64,000 nt of DNA from Streptomyces zaomyceticus (GTDB lineage: Bacteria; Actinomycetota; Actinomycetes; Streptomycetales; Streptomycetaceae), in the NCBI RefSeq assembly GCF_014656215.1, contig NZ_BNBZ01000003.1, positions 248,001-312,000 on the forward strand. Direction: 5' to 3'. Of the stretch, positions 18,561-27,184 are shown piece by piece. The notes below the pieces were generated by a model that was not told the origin of the DNA, did no database searches, and saw only the letters and a program-made list of their open reading frames with translations. Each line of letters opens with the position of its first letter. The stretch's first letter is position 1. Both the position numbers and the translations under genes were made by a program.

Positions 18561-19354
18561 TACGCGTGCTGGCTGCTGACGGAGACCGTCTCGCCGGTCA
18601 TGTAGGAGGAGTAGTCGCCGGCGAGGAAGACGATGACGTTGGCGATCTCCCAGGGCTCGGCGTACCGCCCGAAGGCCTCGCGCGCGGTGAGTTCGTCGAG
18701 GAGTTCGGTGGTGGTGACCTTGGCCAGGTGGGGGTGCATGGCGAGGGACGGGGAGACCGCGTTGACCCGGACGCCGTAGGCGGCGGCCTCGACGGCCGCG
18801 CAGCGGGTGAGGGCCATGACCCCGGCCTTGGCGGCGGCGTAGTGGGCCTGTCCGGCCTGGGCGCGCCAGCCGACGACGGAGGCGTTGTTGACGACGACGC
18901 CGCCGGTGCCGGACGCGCGGAAGCGGTTCAGGGCGGCGCGGGTGCAGCGGAAGGTGCCGCCGAGGGTGACGTCGAGGACCCGGTTCCACTGTTCGTCGGT
19001 CATGTCGGCGAGGTCGGCGGTGCCGCCGAGGCCGGCGTTGTTGACGAGGATGTCCAGGCGGCCGTGGAGCCGTTCGGCGGTGTCGTACAGGGCCTGGACC
19101 TGGCTCTCGTCGGTGACGTCGCAGGGCTGGGCGGCGACGGAGCCGGCGCCGAACTCGGCGGCGAGCGCGGTCTCGGTCTCCTTGAGGCGCCGGGTGTGGG
19201 CGTCGCTGACGAGGACGCGGGCACCCTCCTCCAGGAAGCGGCGGGCGGTGGCACCGCCGATGCCGGCTCCGGCGGCGGCGGTGATCACCGCGGTCCGTCC
19301 GCGGAGGAGTCCGTGGCCGGGCACGTAGGGGGGCGGGGGCGGCGGCGGTGTCAC
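18560..19354 (-). CDS. ipdF: SDR-family HIP-CoA reductase IpdF
   Basis: A 264-residue SDR: a poly-Pro N-terminus (VTPPPPPPPYVPGHG), cofactor loop TAAAGAGIGGATA, NNAG, catalytic Ser in NNASVVG and YAAAK. IpdF reduces the ring-D 5-oxo group of HIP-CoA early in C/D-ring degradation. The GTG at 19354 overlaps the fadE30 stop (GTGA) and has AAGGAG 8 nt upstream, so the pair is co-translated. Neighbouring kstR2, fadA6 and fadE30 support the specific call over a generic SDR. Confidence 0.87.
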   Translation of the reverse strand: MTPPPPPPPYVPGHGLLRGRTAVITAAAGAGIGGATARRFLEEGARVLVSDAHTRRLKETETALAAEFGAGSVAAQPCDVTDESQVQALYDTAERLHGRLDILVNNAGLGGTADLADMTDEQWNRVLDVTLGGTFRCTRAALNRFRASGTGGVVVNNASVVGWRAQAGQAHYAAAKAGVMALTRCAAVEAAAYGVRVNAVSPSLAMHPHLAKVTTTELLDELTAREAFGRYAEPWEIANVIVFLAGDYSSYMTGETVSVSSQHA

Positions 19355-20487
19355 GGTCGCGGCTCCTTCGGGAGGCCGAGCACCCGCTCGGCGATGATGT
19401 TCCGCTGGATCTCGCTGGACCCGGCGTAGACGGTGTCGGCGCGGGAGAAGAGGAACAGCCGCTGCCAGTCGTCGAGTTCGTACGGGGCCGCGGCGGCGAG
19501 GGTGGCGGCGGGGCCGCACACCTCCAGGGCGAGTTCGCCGAGGTCGCGGTGCCAGTGGGACCAGTACAGCTTGGCGGCGGAGGGGTCGGTGCCGCGCAGG
19601 GCGCCCGCGCGCAGGGCTTCCAGTCCGGCCCAGGCGCGGGTGAGGCGGTCGCGGATGTCGGGGTCGGCGGCGGCGCCGTTGCGCCGGGCGAGGGCGACGA
19701 GGGCGTCGAGTTCGCGGCGGAAGCCGACCTGTTGGCCGAGGGTGGAGACCCCGCGTTCGTAGCCGAGGGTGGCCATGGCGATCCGCCAGCCGTCGCCGGG
19801 CGCGCCGACGACGTTCGCGGCGTCGGTGCGGGCGCCGTCGAAGAAGACCTCGTTGAACTCGCTGGTGCCGGTGAGCTGGACGATGGGCCGGATCTCGACG
19901 CCCGGCCGGTCGAGGGGGACGAGGAGGTAGGAGAGTCCGGCGTGGCGCCGGGAGCCGGGGTCGGTCCGGGCCAGGACGAAGCACCACTGGGCTTCGTGGG
20001 CGAGGGAGGTCCAGATCTTCTGGCCGGTCACCACCCAGGCGTCGTCCTCGCGCACGGCGCGGGTGCGGACGGCGGCGAGGTCGGAGCCGGCGCCGGGTTC
20101 GCTGTAGCCCTGGCACCAGAGTTCCTCGACGGCGCGGACGGGGGGCAGGAAGCGGGCCTTCTGTTCCTCGGTGCCGTGGTCGATCAGGGTGGGCCCGAGG
20201 AGCTGTTCGCCGATGTGGTTGACGCGGGCGGGGGCGTCGGCGAGGGCGTACTCCTCGTGGAAGGCGATCTGTTCCTCGATGGTCGCGCCGCGTCCGCCGT
20301 ACTCCTTCGGCCAGCCGACGCACGTCCAGCCGTGGGCGGCCATGTGCCGTTCCCAGGCGAGGCGTTCGGCGAACGCCTCGTGTTCGCGGCCGGGTCCGCC
20401 GCGTCCTTTGAGGGCGGCGAAGGAGCCGCTGAGGTGGGTCTTCAGCCAGCCCCGTATCTCCGCCCGGAACTCCTCGACGCTGCTCAT
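19351..20487 (-). CDS. fadE30: Acyl-CoA dehydrogenase FadE30
   Basis: A 378-residue FAD-dependent dehydrogenase with CQGYSEPGAGSDLA, VVTGQKIWTS and the C-terminal YAGSSEIQRNIIAERVLG. In M. tuberculosis FadE30 desaturates 5-OH-HIP-CoA, and its gene pairs with ipdF there as here. The ATG at 20487 has no visible Shine-Dalgarno site and lies only 13 bp from the operator at 20501-20520, which suggests a very short leader or a leaderless mRNA. It is the first gene of the presumed fadE30-ipdF-kstR2-fadA6 transcript. Confidence 0.87.
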   Translation of the reverse strand: MSSVEEFRAEIRGWLKTHLSGSFAALKGRGGPGREHEAFAERLAWERHMAAHGWTCVGWPKEYGGRGATIEEQIAFHEEYALADAPARVNHIGEQLLGPTLIDHGTEEQKARFLPPVRAVEELWCQGYSEPGAGSDLAAVRTRAVREDDAWVVTGQKIWTSLAHEAQWCFVLARTDPGSRRHAGLSYLLVPLDRPGVEIRPIVQLTGTSEFNEVFFDGARTDAANVVGAPGDGWRIAMATLGYERGVSTLGQQVGFRRELDALVALARRNGAAADPDIRDRLTRAWAGLEALRAGALRGTDPSAAKLYWSHWHRDLGELALEVCGPAATLAAAAPYELDDWQRLFLFSRADTVYAGSSEIQRNIIAERVLGLPKEPRP

Positions 20488-20500
20488 GGCCGTACGTTAA

Positions 20501-20520
20501 CCTACCAAACACTTGTTAGG
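20501..20520. promoter_or_regulatory. KstR2-like operator 2
   Basis: The imperfect palindrome CCTACCAAACACTTGTTAGG lies in the 57-bp gap between the divergent fadE30 and the next acyl-CoA dehydrogenase gene. It fits the KstR2 motif AnCAAGnnCTTGnT with one mismatch and shares its layout with the site at 10060-10079. Confidence 0.78.
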
Positions 20521-20544
20521 GAACGGGTGAGGGCGGGGTGACCG

Positions 20545-21690
20545 ATGGATCTCTCGTACACACGGACCGAGGAGGCCTTCCGGGCGGAGGCCCGGGAGTG
20601 GCTCCGGGACCATGTCCCCGTCGTGCCGCTGGTCTCCCTGGAGACGGCCGAGGGCTTCGCCGCCCACCGCGCCTGGGAGGCCGAACTGGCCGCCGCCCGC
20701 TGGTCGGTGGTCTCCTGGCCCGAGGAGTACGGGGGCCGTGGCGTCGACCTCGCCCGGTGGCTGGTCTTCGAGGAGGAGTACTGGGCGGCGGGGGCACCCG
20801 GAAGGGTCTCGCAGAACGGCGTCCAGCTCCTCGCCCCCACCCTCTTCGACCACGGCACGGAGGAACAGCGGGCCCGGGTGCTGCCGTCGATGGCGACCGG
20901 GGAGACGATCTGGGCCCAGGCCTGGTCCGAGCCCGAGGCCGGCTCCGACCTGGCGTCCCTCACCTCCCGCGCGGTCCGTACGGACGGGGGCTGGCTGCTG
21001 TCCGGACAGAAGACCTGGTCCTCCCGGGCCGCCTTCGCCGACCGGGCCTTCGGCGTCTTCCGCAGCGACCCGGCGGCGGACCGGCCCCACCGGGGGCTCA
21101 CCTATCTGATGTTCGACCTGCGGGCGCCGGGCGTGACGGTCCGGCCCATCGGCCGGCTCGACGGGAAGCCGGCCTTCGCCGAGCTCTTCCTCGACGAGGT
21201 CTTCGTCCCCGACGAGGACGTGATCGGGGAGCCGGGCCAGGGCTGGCGGATCGCGATGTCCACCACCGGCAACGAGCGCGGGCTGATGCTCCGCTCCCCC
21301 GGCCGCTTCCTCGCCGCCGCCGACCGGCTCGTACGGCTGTGGCGCGCGGAGGGCGACCCGGCCGACTCGGCCCTGCGGGACCGGGTGGCGGACGCGGTGA
21401 TCGGGGCGCGGGCGTACCGGCTGTTCACGGCGGGCGCGGCGGCCCGGCTGGCCACGGGGGCGCCGTCGGGGGCCGAGTCCAGCCTCAACAAGGTCTTCTG
21501 GTCGGAGTACGACCTGGCCCTGCACGAGACGGCACTCGACCTCCTCGGCGCGGAGGGCGAGCTCGCGGACGGCGCCTGGGCCGAGGGTTATGTCTTCGCC
21601 CTCGCGGGCCCCCTCTACGCGGGCACCAACGAGATCCAGCGCGACATCATCGCCGAGCGGCTGCTCGGCCTCCCGAAGGGGCGCCGCTGA
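20545..21690 (+). CDS. Acyl-CoA dehydrogenase, large subunit type (FadE31/FadE32-like)
   Basis: A 381-residue acyl-CoA dehydrogenase with QAWSEPEAGSDLA, SGQKTWSS and a full C-terminal YAGTNEIQRDIIAERLLG, the residues that normally hold FAD and the active-site loop. With the following gene (overlap TGATG) it probably forms an alpha2-beta2 heterotetramer, the architecture known for steroid-related FadE pairs. In the KstR2 regulon such pairs desaturate the open-chain CoA esters made after ring C cleavage. Which of FadE31, 32 or 33 it corresponds to cannot be settled by eye. Confidence 0.85.
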   Translation: MDLSYTRTEEAFRAEAREWLRDHVPVVPLVSLETAEGFAAHRAWEAELAAARWSVVSWPEEYGGRGVDLARWLVFEEEYWAAGAPGRVSQNGVQLLAPTLFDHGTEEQRARVLPSMATGETIWAQAWSEPEAGSDLASLTSRAVRTDGGWLLSGQKTWSSRAAFADRAFGVFRSDPAADRPHRGLTYLMFDLRAPGVTVRPIGRLDGKPAFAELFLDEVFVPDEDVIGEPGQGWRIAMSTTGNERGLMLRSPGRFLAAADRLVRLWRAEGDPADSALRDRVADAVIGARAYRLFTAGAAARLATGAPSGAESSLNKVFWSEYDLALHETALDLLGAEGELADGAWAEGYVFALAGPLYAGTNEIQRDIIAERLLGLPKGRR

Positions 21691-22694
21691 TGAGCTTCCT
21701 GCCGACCGACGAGCAGCGGGCCTTCGCCCGTTCCCTGGACGCGATGCTCTGCGCCTCGGACACCCCGGCGGCCGTACGGGCCTGGGCGGGCGGCGACCCC
21801 GGCCCGGGGCGGGCCCTGTGGGGGCGGCTCGCGGAGGCGGGCGTGTGGGCGCTCGCGGTACCGGAGGCGTACGACGGGGTGGGCCCGCTCCCGGTGGAAC
21901 TCGCTCACGCGTTCGTCGAGTTGGGCCGTCACGCGGTGCCGGGCCCGGTGGTCGAGACGGTGGCGACGGCGGTGCTCCTCGGCGAACTGGCGCGGCTGGG
22001 CGAGCCCGGCCCGGCGAAGCGGCTGCTTCCGGGCCTGGCGTCGGGAGAGTGGACGGCGACGCTGGCGATCGCCGGGCCGGAGTCCGAACGGCACCCCGTC
22101 CCCTACGCCCTCGACGCCGACCGGGCGGACGCGGTGCTCGTCGTACGGGGCGAGGAGTTGTGGCGGGCACACGGCCACGGACCGGTCGAGGTGTCCGCCG
22201 ATCCCGCGCGGCGCCTGGCCCGCCCGGCGCCCGGCGGGGAACTGCTCGCCGAGGGAACCGCCGTGGCCGTCGCGGCAGGCCACGCCCGGCGCCTGGCGAC
22301 GCTGGCGACGGCGGCGCAGTCCCTCGGCGTGGGCCGCGCGCTGCTCGACCGGACGGTCGCGTACGCCCGGCAGCGCACCCAGTTCGGCACCCCGATCGGC
22401 GCGTTCCAGGCGGTCAAGCACCGCCTGGCCGACACGCTGCTCGCCCTGGAGTTCGCCGGGCCGCTGGTCTTCGGGGCGGCGGTGACCTCGGCCGAAGGGG
22501 ACGTGGCGGCCGCCAAGGTCGCGGCGGGCGAGGCGGGGTACGCGGCGGCCCGCACCGCCCTCCAGATCCACGGAGCGGTCGGCTACACGGAGGAGCTGGA
22601 CCTCTCCCTGTGGCTCCGCAAGGCCCGCCCGCTGCGGGACGCCTGGGGGGACCCGGCCGCCTGCCGGGCGGCCGTCCTCGGCGCGTGCTCCTGA
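21690..22694 (+). CDS. Acyl-CoA dehydrogenase, small partner subunit (FadE32/FadE33-like)
   Basis: A 334-residue shortened acyl-CoA dehydrogenase. The C-terminal half has the conserved RTQFGTPIGAFQAVKHRLAD and ALQIHGAVGYTEELDLSLW segments, while the middle domain is weak and the N-terminal half diverged. That pattern is typical of the second subunit in heteromeric FadE enzymes. The ATG at 21690 overlaps the stop of the larger subunit by one base, consistent with a coupled pair. Its stop is 19 bp from the end of a convergent gene. It closes the KstR2-type cluster. Confidence 0.83.
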   Translation: MSFLPTDEQRAFARSLDAMLCASDTPAAVRAWAGGDPGPGRALWGRLAEAGVWALAVPEAYDGVGPLPVELAHAFVELGRHAVPGPVVETVATAVLLGELARLGEPGPAKRLLPGLASGEWTATLAIAGPESERHPVPYALDADRADAVLVVRGEELWRAHGHGPVEVSADPARRLARPAPGGELLAEGTAVAVAAGHARRLATLATAAQSLGVGRALLDRTVAYARQRTQFGTPIGAFQAVKHRLADTLLALEFAGPLVFGAAVTSAEGDVAAAKVAAGEAGYAAARTALQIHGAVGYTEELDLSLWLRKARPLRDAWGDPAACRAAVLGACS

Positions 22695-22713
22695 CCTGGG
22701 GCGGGGGCGCGGC

Positions 22714-23484
22714 TCAGGAGCGGTGGTTCGGCCAGTGCGGGTCCTCCCAGCGGGCCGGACCACCGAGGCCGATCAGCCGTATCCGGTGGAGCAGTTCCTC
22801 GGGAGCGCCCCGGGACCGCAGCCGGGGAAGGGCGTGGCCGACCAGCCAGTCCGCGAGACCGGTGCGCAGCCGGTCCTCGTCGTGCCAGGTGCGCCAGGGG
22901 AGTTCGTCGGCGAGCAGGTCGTGGTCCCACTGGCCGGCCGCCTCGGCCAGGTGCCCGTGGGCCGCCGGATGATCCAGCGTCTCCCACACGGCGAGCCAGG
23001 GGTCGAGCGTGCCGGAGGCCTCGGTGCACAGCACCAGCAGCTGGTGCACGGGCACGGCGGGATCCGTCTCGACGAGGCTGTACGCCCACCAGGCGTGCAG
23101 GAACTCCTCCACCGCCGCGCTCTGGTCCGCGGGCCACTGGCGCCAATCGGCCCAGGCGAACACCCGCCCGACCTCTTCCATGCCGGACAGCTGCTCCACC
23201 CGGCCACGGACGAGGCTCCCGGAGAACTGGGGCAGGATGCGGCGCAGCACGGCGCCCTTGTCGCGCCAGTCGGGAGCCGTCCAGGTGCGGCGCAGGAGGC
23301 CGGGGTCCAGCTCCGTGTCCGGGGACTTCAACCGCGCCAGCTCTTCCTCGCTGCCCCAGTGGCAGTCGCACTGGACCTCGTCCGCGGCAGCGGTCATGCC
23401 GCGGAAGGTGTCGGTCAGGTCGGCGAGCGCGGCGTCGAGCCGGAGCCGGGCTCGCGCGGGAGTGTCGTCGGAATGCGGGGTCAT
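22714..23484 (-). CDS. Uncharacterised soluble protein
   Basis: A 256-residue protein I do not recognise. It is rich in Trp, Asp and Leu, mostly helical in appearance, with no signal peptide or membrane helix. A CDCHWGSEEELARL segment near residue 39 and several Trp-rich stretches (for example VFAWADWRQWP) stand out. Normal Streptomyces codon use supports a real gene. It is monocistronic, convergent with the fadE pair and 81 bp from the next gene, and nothing links it to steroid breakdown. Confidence 0.7.
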   Translation of the reverse strand: MTPHSDDTPARARLRLDAALADLTDTFRGMTAAADEVQCDCHWGSEEELARLKSPDTELDPGLLRRTWTAPDWRDKGAVLRRILPQFSGSLVRGRVEQLSGMEEVGRVFAWADWRQWPADQSAAVEEFLHAWWAYSLVETDPAVPVHQLLVLCTEASGTLDPWLAVWETLDHPAAHGHLAEAAGQWDHDLLADELPWRTWHDEDRLRTGLADWLVGHALPRLRSRGAPEELLHRIRLIGLGGPARWEDPHWPNHRS

Positions 23485-23565
23485 GGCACCGCTTTCGGGA
23501 CTCCGGAGGGCTTCCGCCGTCCGAAGATCCCCACGCTACCCGGCGGGGTCCGCCGCGTCACGGGC

Positions 23566-24081
23566 TCATGCCACCCGGCGGGGCGGGCTGTCGCCGTTGC
23601 CGCGCCGGAAGGTGCGGACCGGGCGCCCGGCGGACCAGGTGCGGACGACGAGCTCGTCGTCGTCGACCCAGGTCCGTACGACCTCGGTCGGCTCCACCCG
23701 GAAGAGGTGGAAGGGCCGGGGCGCGCCCGCCTCGGCGGCGTACCGGTCCACGGTCGCGGGGTCGGTGACCTCGACCGCCCGCCCGGAGACGCGGACGTCC
23801 CCGCCGCCCATGTCGGTGCCGGAGCCCGGGTTGGCGAGCAGGGCGAAGCGGGGGTCGCGGCGCAGGTCGAGGGCCTTGCGGGAGTTCGGCATCATGCCCA
23901 GCCAGAGTTCTCCGAAGCGGAAGTCGGCCTCGATGCCGCTGAGTCGGGGCGAGCCGTCCCCTCGGACCGTGGCGAGGGCGTGGTGGGTGTACTGCCCGAA
24001 GCGCTCGCGCACGGTCGCGGCGAGTTCGGGTTCGGCGGCCTCGAAGGCCGACCAGGTGGTTCCGGTTCCGGTGTCTCCCAT
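23566..24081 (-). CDS. Pyridoxamine 5'-phosphate oxidase-like flavin/F420-binding protein
   Basis: A 171-residue split beta-barrel protein: HHALATVRGDGSPRLSGIEADF is the usual opening strand pair, followed by LGMMPNSRKALDLRRDPRFALL, the cofactor phosphate-binding region of the PNPOx-like superfamily. The family uses FMN, F420 or haem, and the sequence does not tell which. ATG 24081 is chosen. It stands alone, between the unknown gene and a VOC protein, all on the minus strand with gaps of 80-100 bp. Confidence 0.8.
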   Translation of the reverse strand: MGDTGTGTTWSAFEAAEPELAATVRERFGQYTHHALATVRGDGSPRLSGIEADFRFGELWLGMMPNSRKALDLRRDPRFALLANPGSGTDMGGGDVRVSGRAVEVTDPATVDRYAAEAGAPRPFHLFRVEPTEVVRTWVDDDELVVRTWSAGRPVRTFRRGNGDSPPRRVA

Positions 24082-24178
24082 GAGTCCAGGAAACACCGGA
24101 AAGCAGACATCCACTGTCCGGATTACTCCGTCCGTCGGGTCCCGACGCCGGGACCCGACGTCTCGGGACCGGTGGACG

Positions 24179-24559
24179 TCAGGAGGCGGCGGTGCGCTCC
24201 GCCTCGCTGCGCTCGACGCAGAACTCGTTGCCCTCCGGGTCGCCGAGGGTCGCCCAGCCGGTGCCGTCCGGGTTCCGGCGGTCGTCGAGGAGGGCGGCGC
24301 CGAGGCCGAGCAGCCGCGCGATCTCCTCGTCGCGGGTCCGGTCCTGCGGCTGGAGGTCGAGGTGGACACGGTTCTTCACCGTCTTCGTCTCCGGGACCTG
24401 GATGAAGAGCAGCCCGGCGCCCGCCGTCTCGACGAGCACCTCGTCGTCGCCGGGCCGGTCGTCGTCGGAGACCTTGGAGTCCAGGACGTTCGCCCAGAAG
24501 GTGGCCAGGGCGTAGGCGTCGGTGCAGTCGATCGTCACATGTCGCACGAGAGAGGTCAT
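24179..24559 (-). CDS. VOC/glyoxalase-superfamily protein
   Basis: A 126-residue protein with two beta-alpha-beta-beta-beta modules: VRHVTIDCTDAYALATFWANVL opens the first, and NRVHLDLQPQDR and WATLGDPEGNEFCV mark the second. The family contains glyoxalases, dioxygenases and resistance proteins; no specific reaction can be given. The start is ATG 24559 (MTSLVRH); the open frame extends to 24595 without a better start. Confidence 0.85.
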   Translation of the reverse strand: MTSLVRHVTIDCTDAYALATFWANVLDSKVSDDDRPGDDEVLVETAGAGLLFIQVPETKTVKNRVHLDLQPQDRTRDEEIARLLGLGAALLDDRRNPDGTGWATLGDPEGNEFCVERSEAERTAAS

Positions 24560-24611
24560 ACGTTCATGATCTCCGCCGCGCCCGGCCCCGGCCAAGCGAT
24601 TTCCCGGCCGC

Positions 24612-25223
24612 TCAGGGGCGTTCGCCCGTTGGCCCCTCGATGTCCGCGAGCATGGCGTCGGCGAGGTCGCGCTCGGCGGCGTAGTACCGCTCGGCCCAGG
24701 TGAGGGTGAGCCGGGGGTAGGCCCAGGCCTCGTTCGCGGCGGCGTCCGCCGCGTCCGCCTCGGCGCGCAGCCGCATGCTCTCGGCGTACGCCCGGTGCGC
24801 CGTCAGGATCTCCCGCATCCGGTCGGGTTCGAGGAGATGGCCGAGCCAGAGCCGCAGCATCGGCCCGTGCTTGAGGACCGGGGGATCGAGGGGGGCGGTG
24901 CGGGCCCAGGTCCGGACGGCGGCGAGGCCCGCCCCGGTGATCAGGTAGACGCGCTTGTCGCGCGAGCCGGCCTCCGGGGCGACCAGGCGCGACGCGGCGA
25001 AGCCGGCTTTCTCCAGACGCTTGAGTTCGCTGTAGATCTGGCTGAACGACGGGCTCCAGTAGAAGAGGCCCAGCGACCGGTCCGCCCATTTCTTGACGTC
25101 GTAACCGGACAGCTCGCGCCCGAAGGAGAGCAGCCCGAGCACGGCCCAGCTCGTCGCCGGAAGCCCCGGCGACTCCGGCAGTTCGGGCGACTCGCGCCCC
25201 GCGTCCGTCTTCTCGTCCGCCAC
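24612..25223 (-). CDS. PadR-family transcriptional regulator
   Basis: A 203-residue regulator: a PadR winged helix (WAVLGLLSFGRELSGYDVKKW, then YSELKRLEKAGFA and the beta-wing DKRVYLITGAG) and a C-terminal helical Vir-type dimerisation region. GTG 25223 is the best start before the domain. It is divergent from an LLM oxidoreductase operon across 111 bp containing a palindrome at 25259-25292, so repression of that operon and itself is the likely role. The inducer is unknown. Confidence 0.88.
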   Translation of the reverse strand: MADEKTDAGRESPELPESPGLPATSWAVLGLLSFGRELSGYDVKKWADRSLGLFYWSPSFSQIYSELKRLEKAGFAASRLVAPEAGSRDKRVYLITGAGLAAVRTWARTAPLDPPVLKHGPMLRLWLGHLLEPDRMREILTAHRAYAESMRLRAEADAADAAANEAWAYPRLTLTWAERYYAAERDLADAMLADIEGPTGERP

Positions 25224-25258
25224 GGACCGCAGTCTACGGCCACCCTTCCCTCCTCCAT

Positions 25259-25292
25259 CTATACCTGTTAGAAGTATTTCGATTAGGTATAG
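25259..25292. promoter_or_regulatory. Operator candidate for the PadR regulator
   Basis: The inverted repeat CTATACCT (25259-25266) / AGGTATAG (25285-25292) has an AT-rich 18-bp spacer. It stands out strongly from the GC-rich surroundings and lies between the divergent PadR and LLM genes, overlapping the probable promoters. Confidence 0.7.
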
Positions 25293-25334
25293 TCCTGCAC
25301 CCCGGTCGCACCATCGCCCTGGGAGGAGCTCCCG

Positions 25335-26462
25335 TTGAAGTTCTCCATGATCTTCGAAGCACAGCTCGTCGACCCCACCCCCGCCCGCGAACACCGCGTC
25401 CTCCACGACTGCGTCGAACAGGCCGTCCTCGCCGAGGAGATGGGCTTCGACCGCGTCTGGGCGGTCGAGCACCACTCCCTCACCCAGTACGCCCACATGA
25501 GCGCGTCCGAGATCTTCCTGACCTGGGTCGCCGCCCGCACCCGGACCATCCGCGTCGGCCACGGCGTGGTCACCATGCCCTTCGGCTACCAGCACCCCGT
25601 CCGGGTCGCCGAACGCGCCGCCATGCTCGACGTGCTCTCCGGCGGCCGGGTCGACATCGGCGCCGGCCGGGGCGCGACCCGCCAGGAGATGCGGATGTTC
25701 GGGGTGCGCCCCGAGGACACCCGGCCGCAGACGGAGGAGGCGCTGCGGATCCTCGCCGCCGCGTGGCGCGAGCCCGAGTTCGAGTGGCACGGCTCCCTCG
25801 ACATCGGCCCCGGCGCGGTCCTGCCCCGCCCCGCCCAGCTCCCCCATCCCCCGCTCTTCATGGCCTGCTCCCGGCACGAGTCGCTTCGGCAGGCCGCCGA
25901 ACTCGGCATCGGCGCGCTCGTGATGGGGTTCGCGGGCGCCGACGACGTCCGCGCGATGCGCACGGTGTACGACGAGGCCGTCGCCGCACGGGACGGGTCG
26001 CGGCTCGTCTCCACCGAGGTCAACGACCACTTCTCCGCGCTCTGCCCGACGATCGTCCTGGACGACGCCGACCGCGCCCGCCGGCTCGGCACCCGCGGCC
26101 AGCGCTTCTTCGCCGAGTCGATCGCCCACTGGTACGGCGGCGCCCCCGCACCCACCGGCTACGCGGAGGACGAGGACCACACCGGCGCCCTCGCCCTCGA
26201 ACGGGACGCGCTGATCGCCCGGCTGCACGAGGCGAACGTCCCCGCCCGGCCCGTCGACACCGGCACCTACAACACCGACCACGCCTACGGGGACTCCGCC
26301 ACCGCGATCGCCTACGTCGAGCGGCTCCGGGAGATCGGCGTCGACGAGGTGATGTGCCTGATCCAGATGGGCACCGTGCCGCAGGAGGTCTGTCTGGAGA
26401 CCATCCGCCAGTGGGGCACGAAGGTCATCCCGCACTTCCGCGCACCGGAGACATCCGCGTGA
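25335..26462 (+). CDS. LLM-class (luciferase-like) flavin-dependent oxidoreductase
   Basis: A 375-residue TIM-barrel monooxygenase of the bacterial luciferase superfamily: AEEMGFDRVWAVEHHSL, TRTIRVGHGVVTMPFGYQHPVRVAERAAMLDVLSGGR split across residues ~70-105, and GIGALVMGFAG. The start is TTG at 25335, fixed by GGGAGGAG 6 nt upstream. It opens a coupled three-gene operon with an SDR and an esterase (GTGA, then ATGA overlaps), which suggests oxidation, reduction and ester hydrolysis of one substrate, perhaps a steroid or terpenoid ketone via Baeyer-Villiger-type chemistry. That substrate idea is inference from context. Confidence 0.87.
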   Translation: MKFSMIFEAQLVDPTPAREHRVLHDCVEQAVLAEEMGFDRVWAVEHHSLTQYAHMSASEIFLTWVAARTRTIRVGHGVVTMPFGYQHPVRVAERAAMLDVLSGGRVDIGAGRGATRQEMRMFGVRPEDTRPQTEEALRILAAAWREPEFEWHGSLDIGPGAVLPRPAQLPHPPLFMACSRHESLRQAAELGIGALVMGFAGADDVRAMRTVYDEAVAARDGSRLVSTEVNDHFSALCPTIVLDDADRARRLGTRGQRFFAESIAHWYGGAPAPTGYAEDEDHTGALALERDALIARLHEANVPARPVDTGTYNTDHAYGDSATAIAYVERLREIGVDEVMCLIQMGTVPQEVCLETIRQWGTKVIPHFRAPETSA

Positions 26463-27184
26463 GCGGCGTCCTGGACGGCAGGGTCGTGATCGTGACGGGC
26501 GCGGCCCGCGGCCAGGGCGCGGCCGAGGCCCGCCTCCTGGTGGCGTACGGGGCACGGGTCGTCCTCACCGACGTACGGGAGGCGGAGGGCCGGGCGGTCG
26601 CGGCGGAGCTCGGCGGGGCGGCGGTCTTCGTCCGTCACGACGTGACGTCGGCGGACGACTGGCGGGCCGTGACGGACACGGCGGTCTCCACGTACGGCAG
26701 GATCGACGGGCTCGTCAACAACGCGGCCCTGTGGCGAACGGCGCCCGTGGAGTCGGAGACGTACGAGAACTTCGAACTCCTCCTCAGGGTCAACCTGCTG
26801 GGCCCCTTCCTCGGCATCCAGGCCGCCCTCCCCTCGCTCCGGGAGGCGGGGGGAGGCTCGATCGTGAACGTGTCGTCGACGGCCGGCCTGACCGGAGTCC
26901 CCGGCCACGCCGCCTACGGAGCGGGCAAGTTCGGTCTGCGGGGTCTCAGCCGCTCGGCGGCCCGCGACCTCGCCCGGTACGGCGTCCGGGTGAACTCGGT
27001 GCACCCCGGCGCCGTCGACACCCCCATGACGGCGGCGGTCGCCGAGAGGGACTGGTCGCACCTGCCGCTCGGCCGGATGGGCCGCCCCCAGGAGGTCGGC
27101 GAGCTGATCGCCTTTCTGCTCTCCGACAGGTCCTCGTACGTGACGGGCGCCGAGTTCACGATCGACGGAGGTCTCACCGCATGA
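26459..27184 (+). CDS. SDR-family oxidoreductase (hydroxysteroid dehydrogenase-like)
   Basis: A 241-residue SDR with TGAARGQGAAEA cofactor loop, LTDVREAEG (Asp after beta-2, favouring NAD), NNAALW, catalytic Ser in NVSSTAGLTG and YGAGK, and the C-terminal YVTGAEFTIDGG. The GQG loop is frequent in 3-alpha/20-beta-hydroxysteroid dehydrogenases. GTG 26459 overlaps the LLM stop, and the ATG of the esterase overlaps its own stop. It probably acts on the same compound as its operon partners. Confidence 0.87.
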   Translation: MSGVLDGRVVIVTGAARGQGAAEARLLVAYGARVVLTDVREAEGRAVAAELGGAAVFVRHDVTSADDWRAVTDTAVSTYGRIDGLVNNAALWRTAPVESETYENFELLLRVNLLGPFLGIQAALPSLREAGGGSIVNVSSTAGLTGVPGHAAYGAGKFGLRGLSRSAARDLARYGVRVNSVHPGAVDTPMTAAVAERDWSHLPLGRMGRPQEVGELIAFLLSDRSSYVTGAEFTIDGGLTA

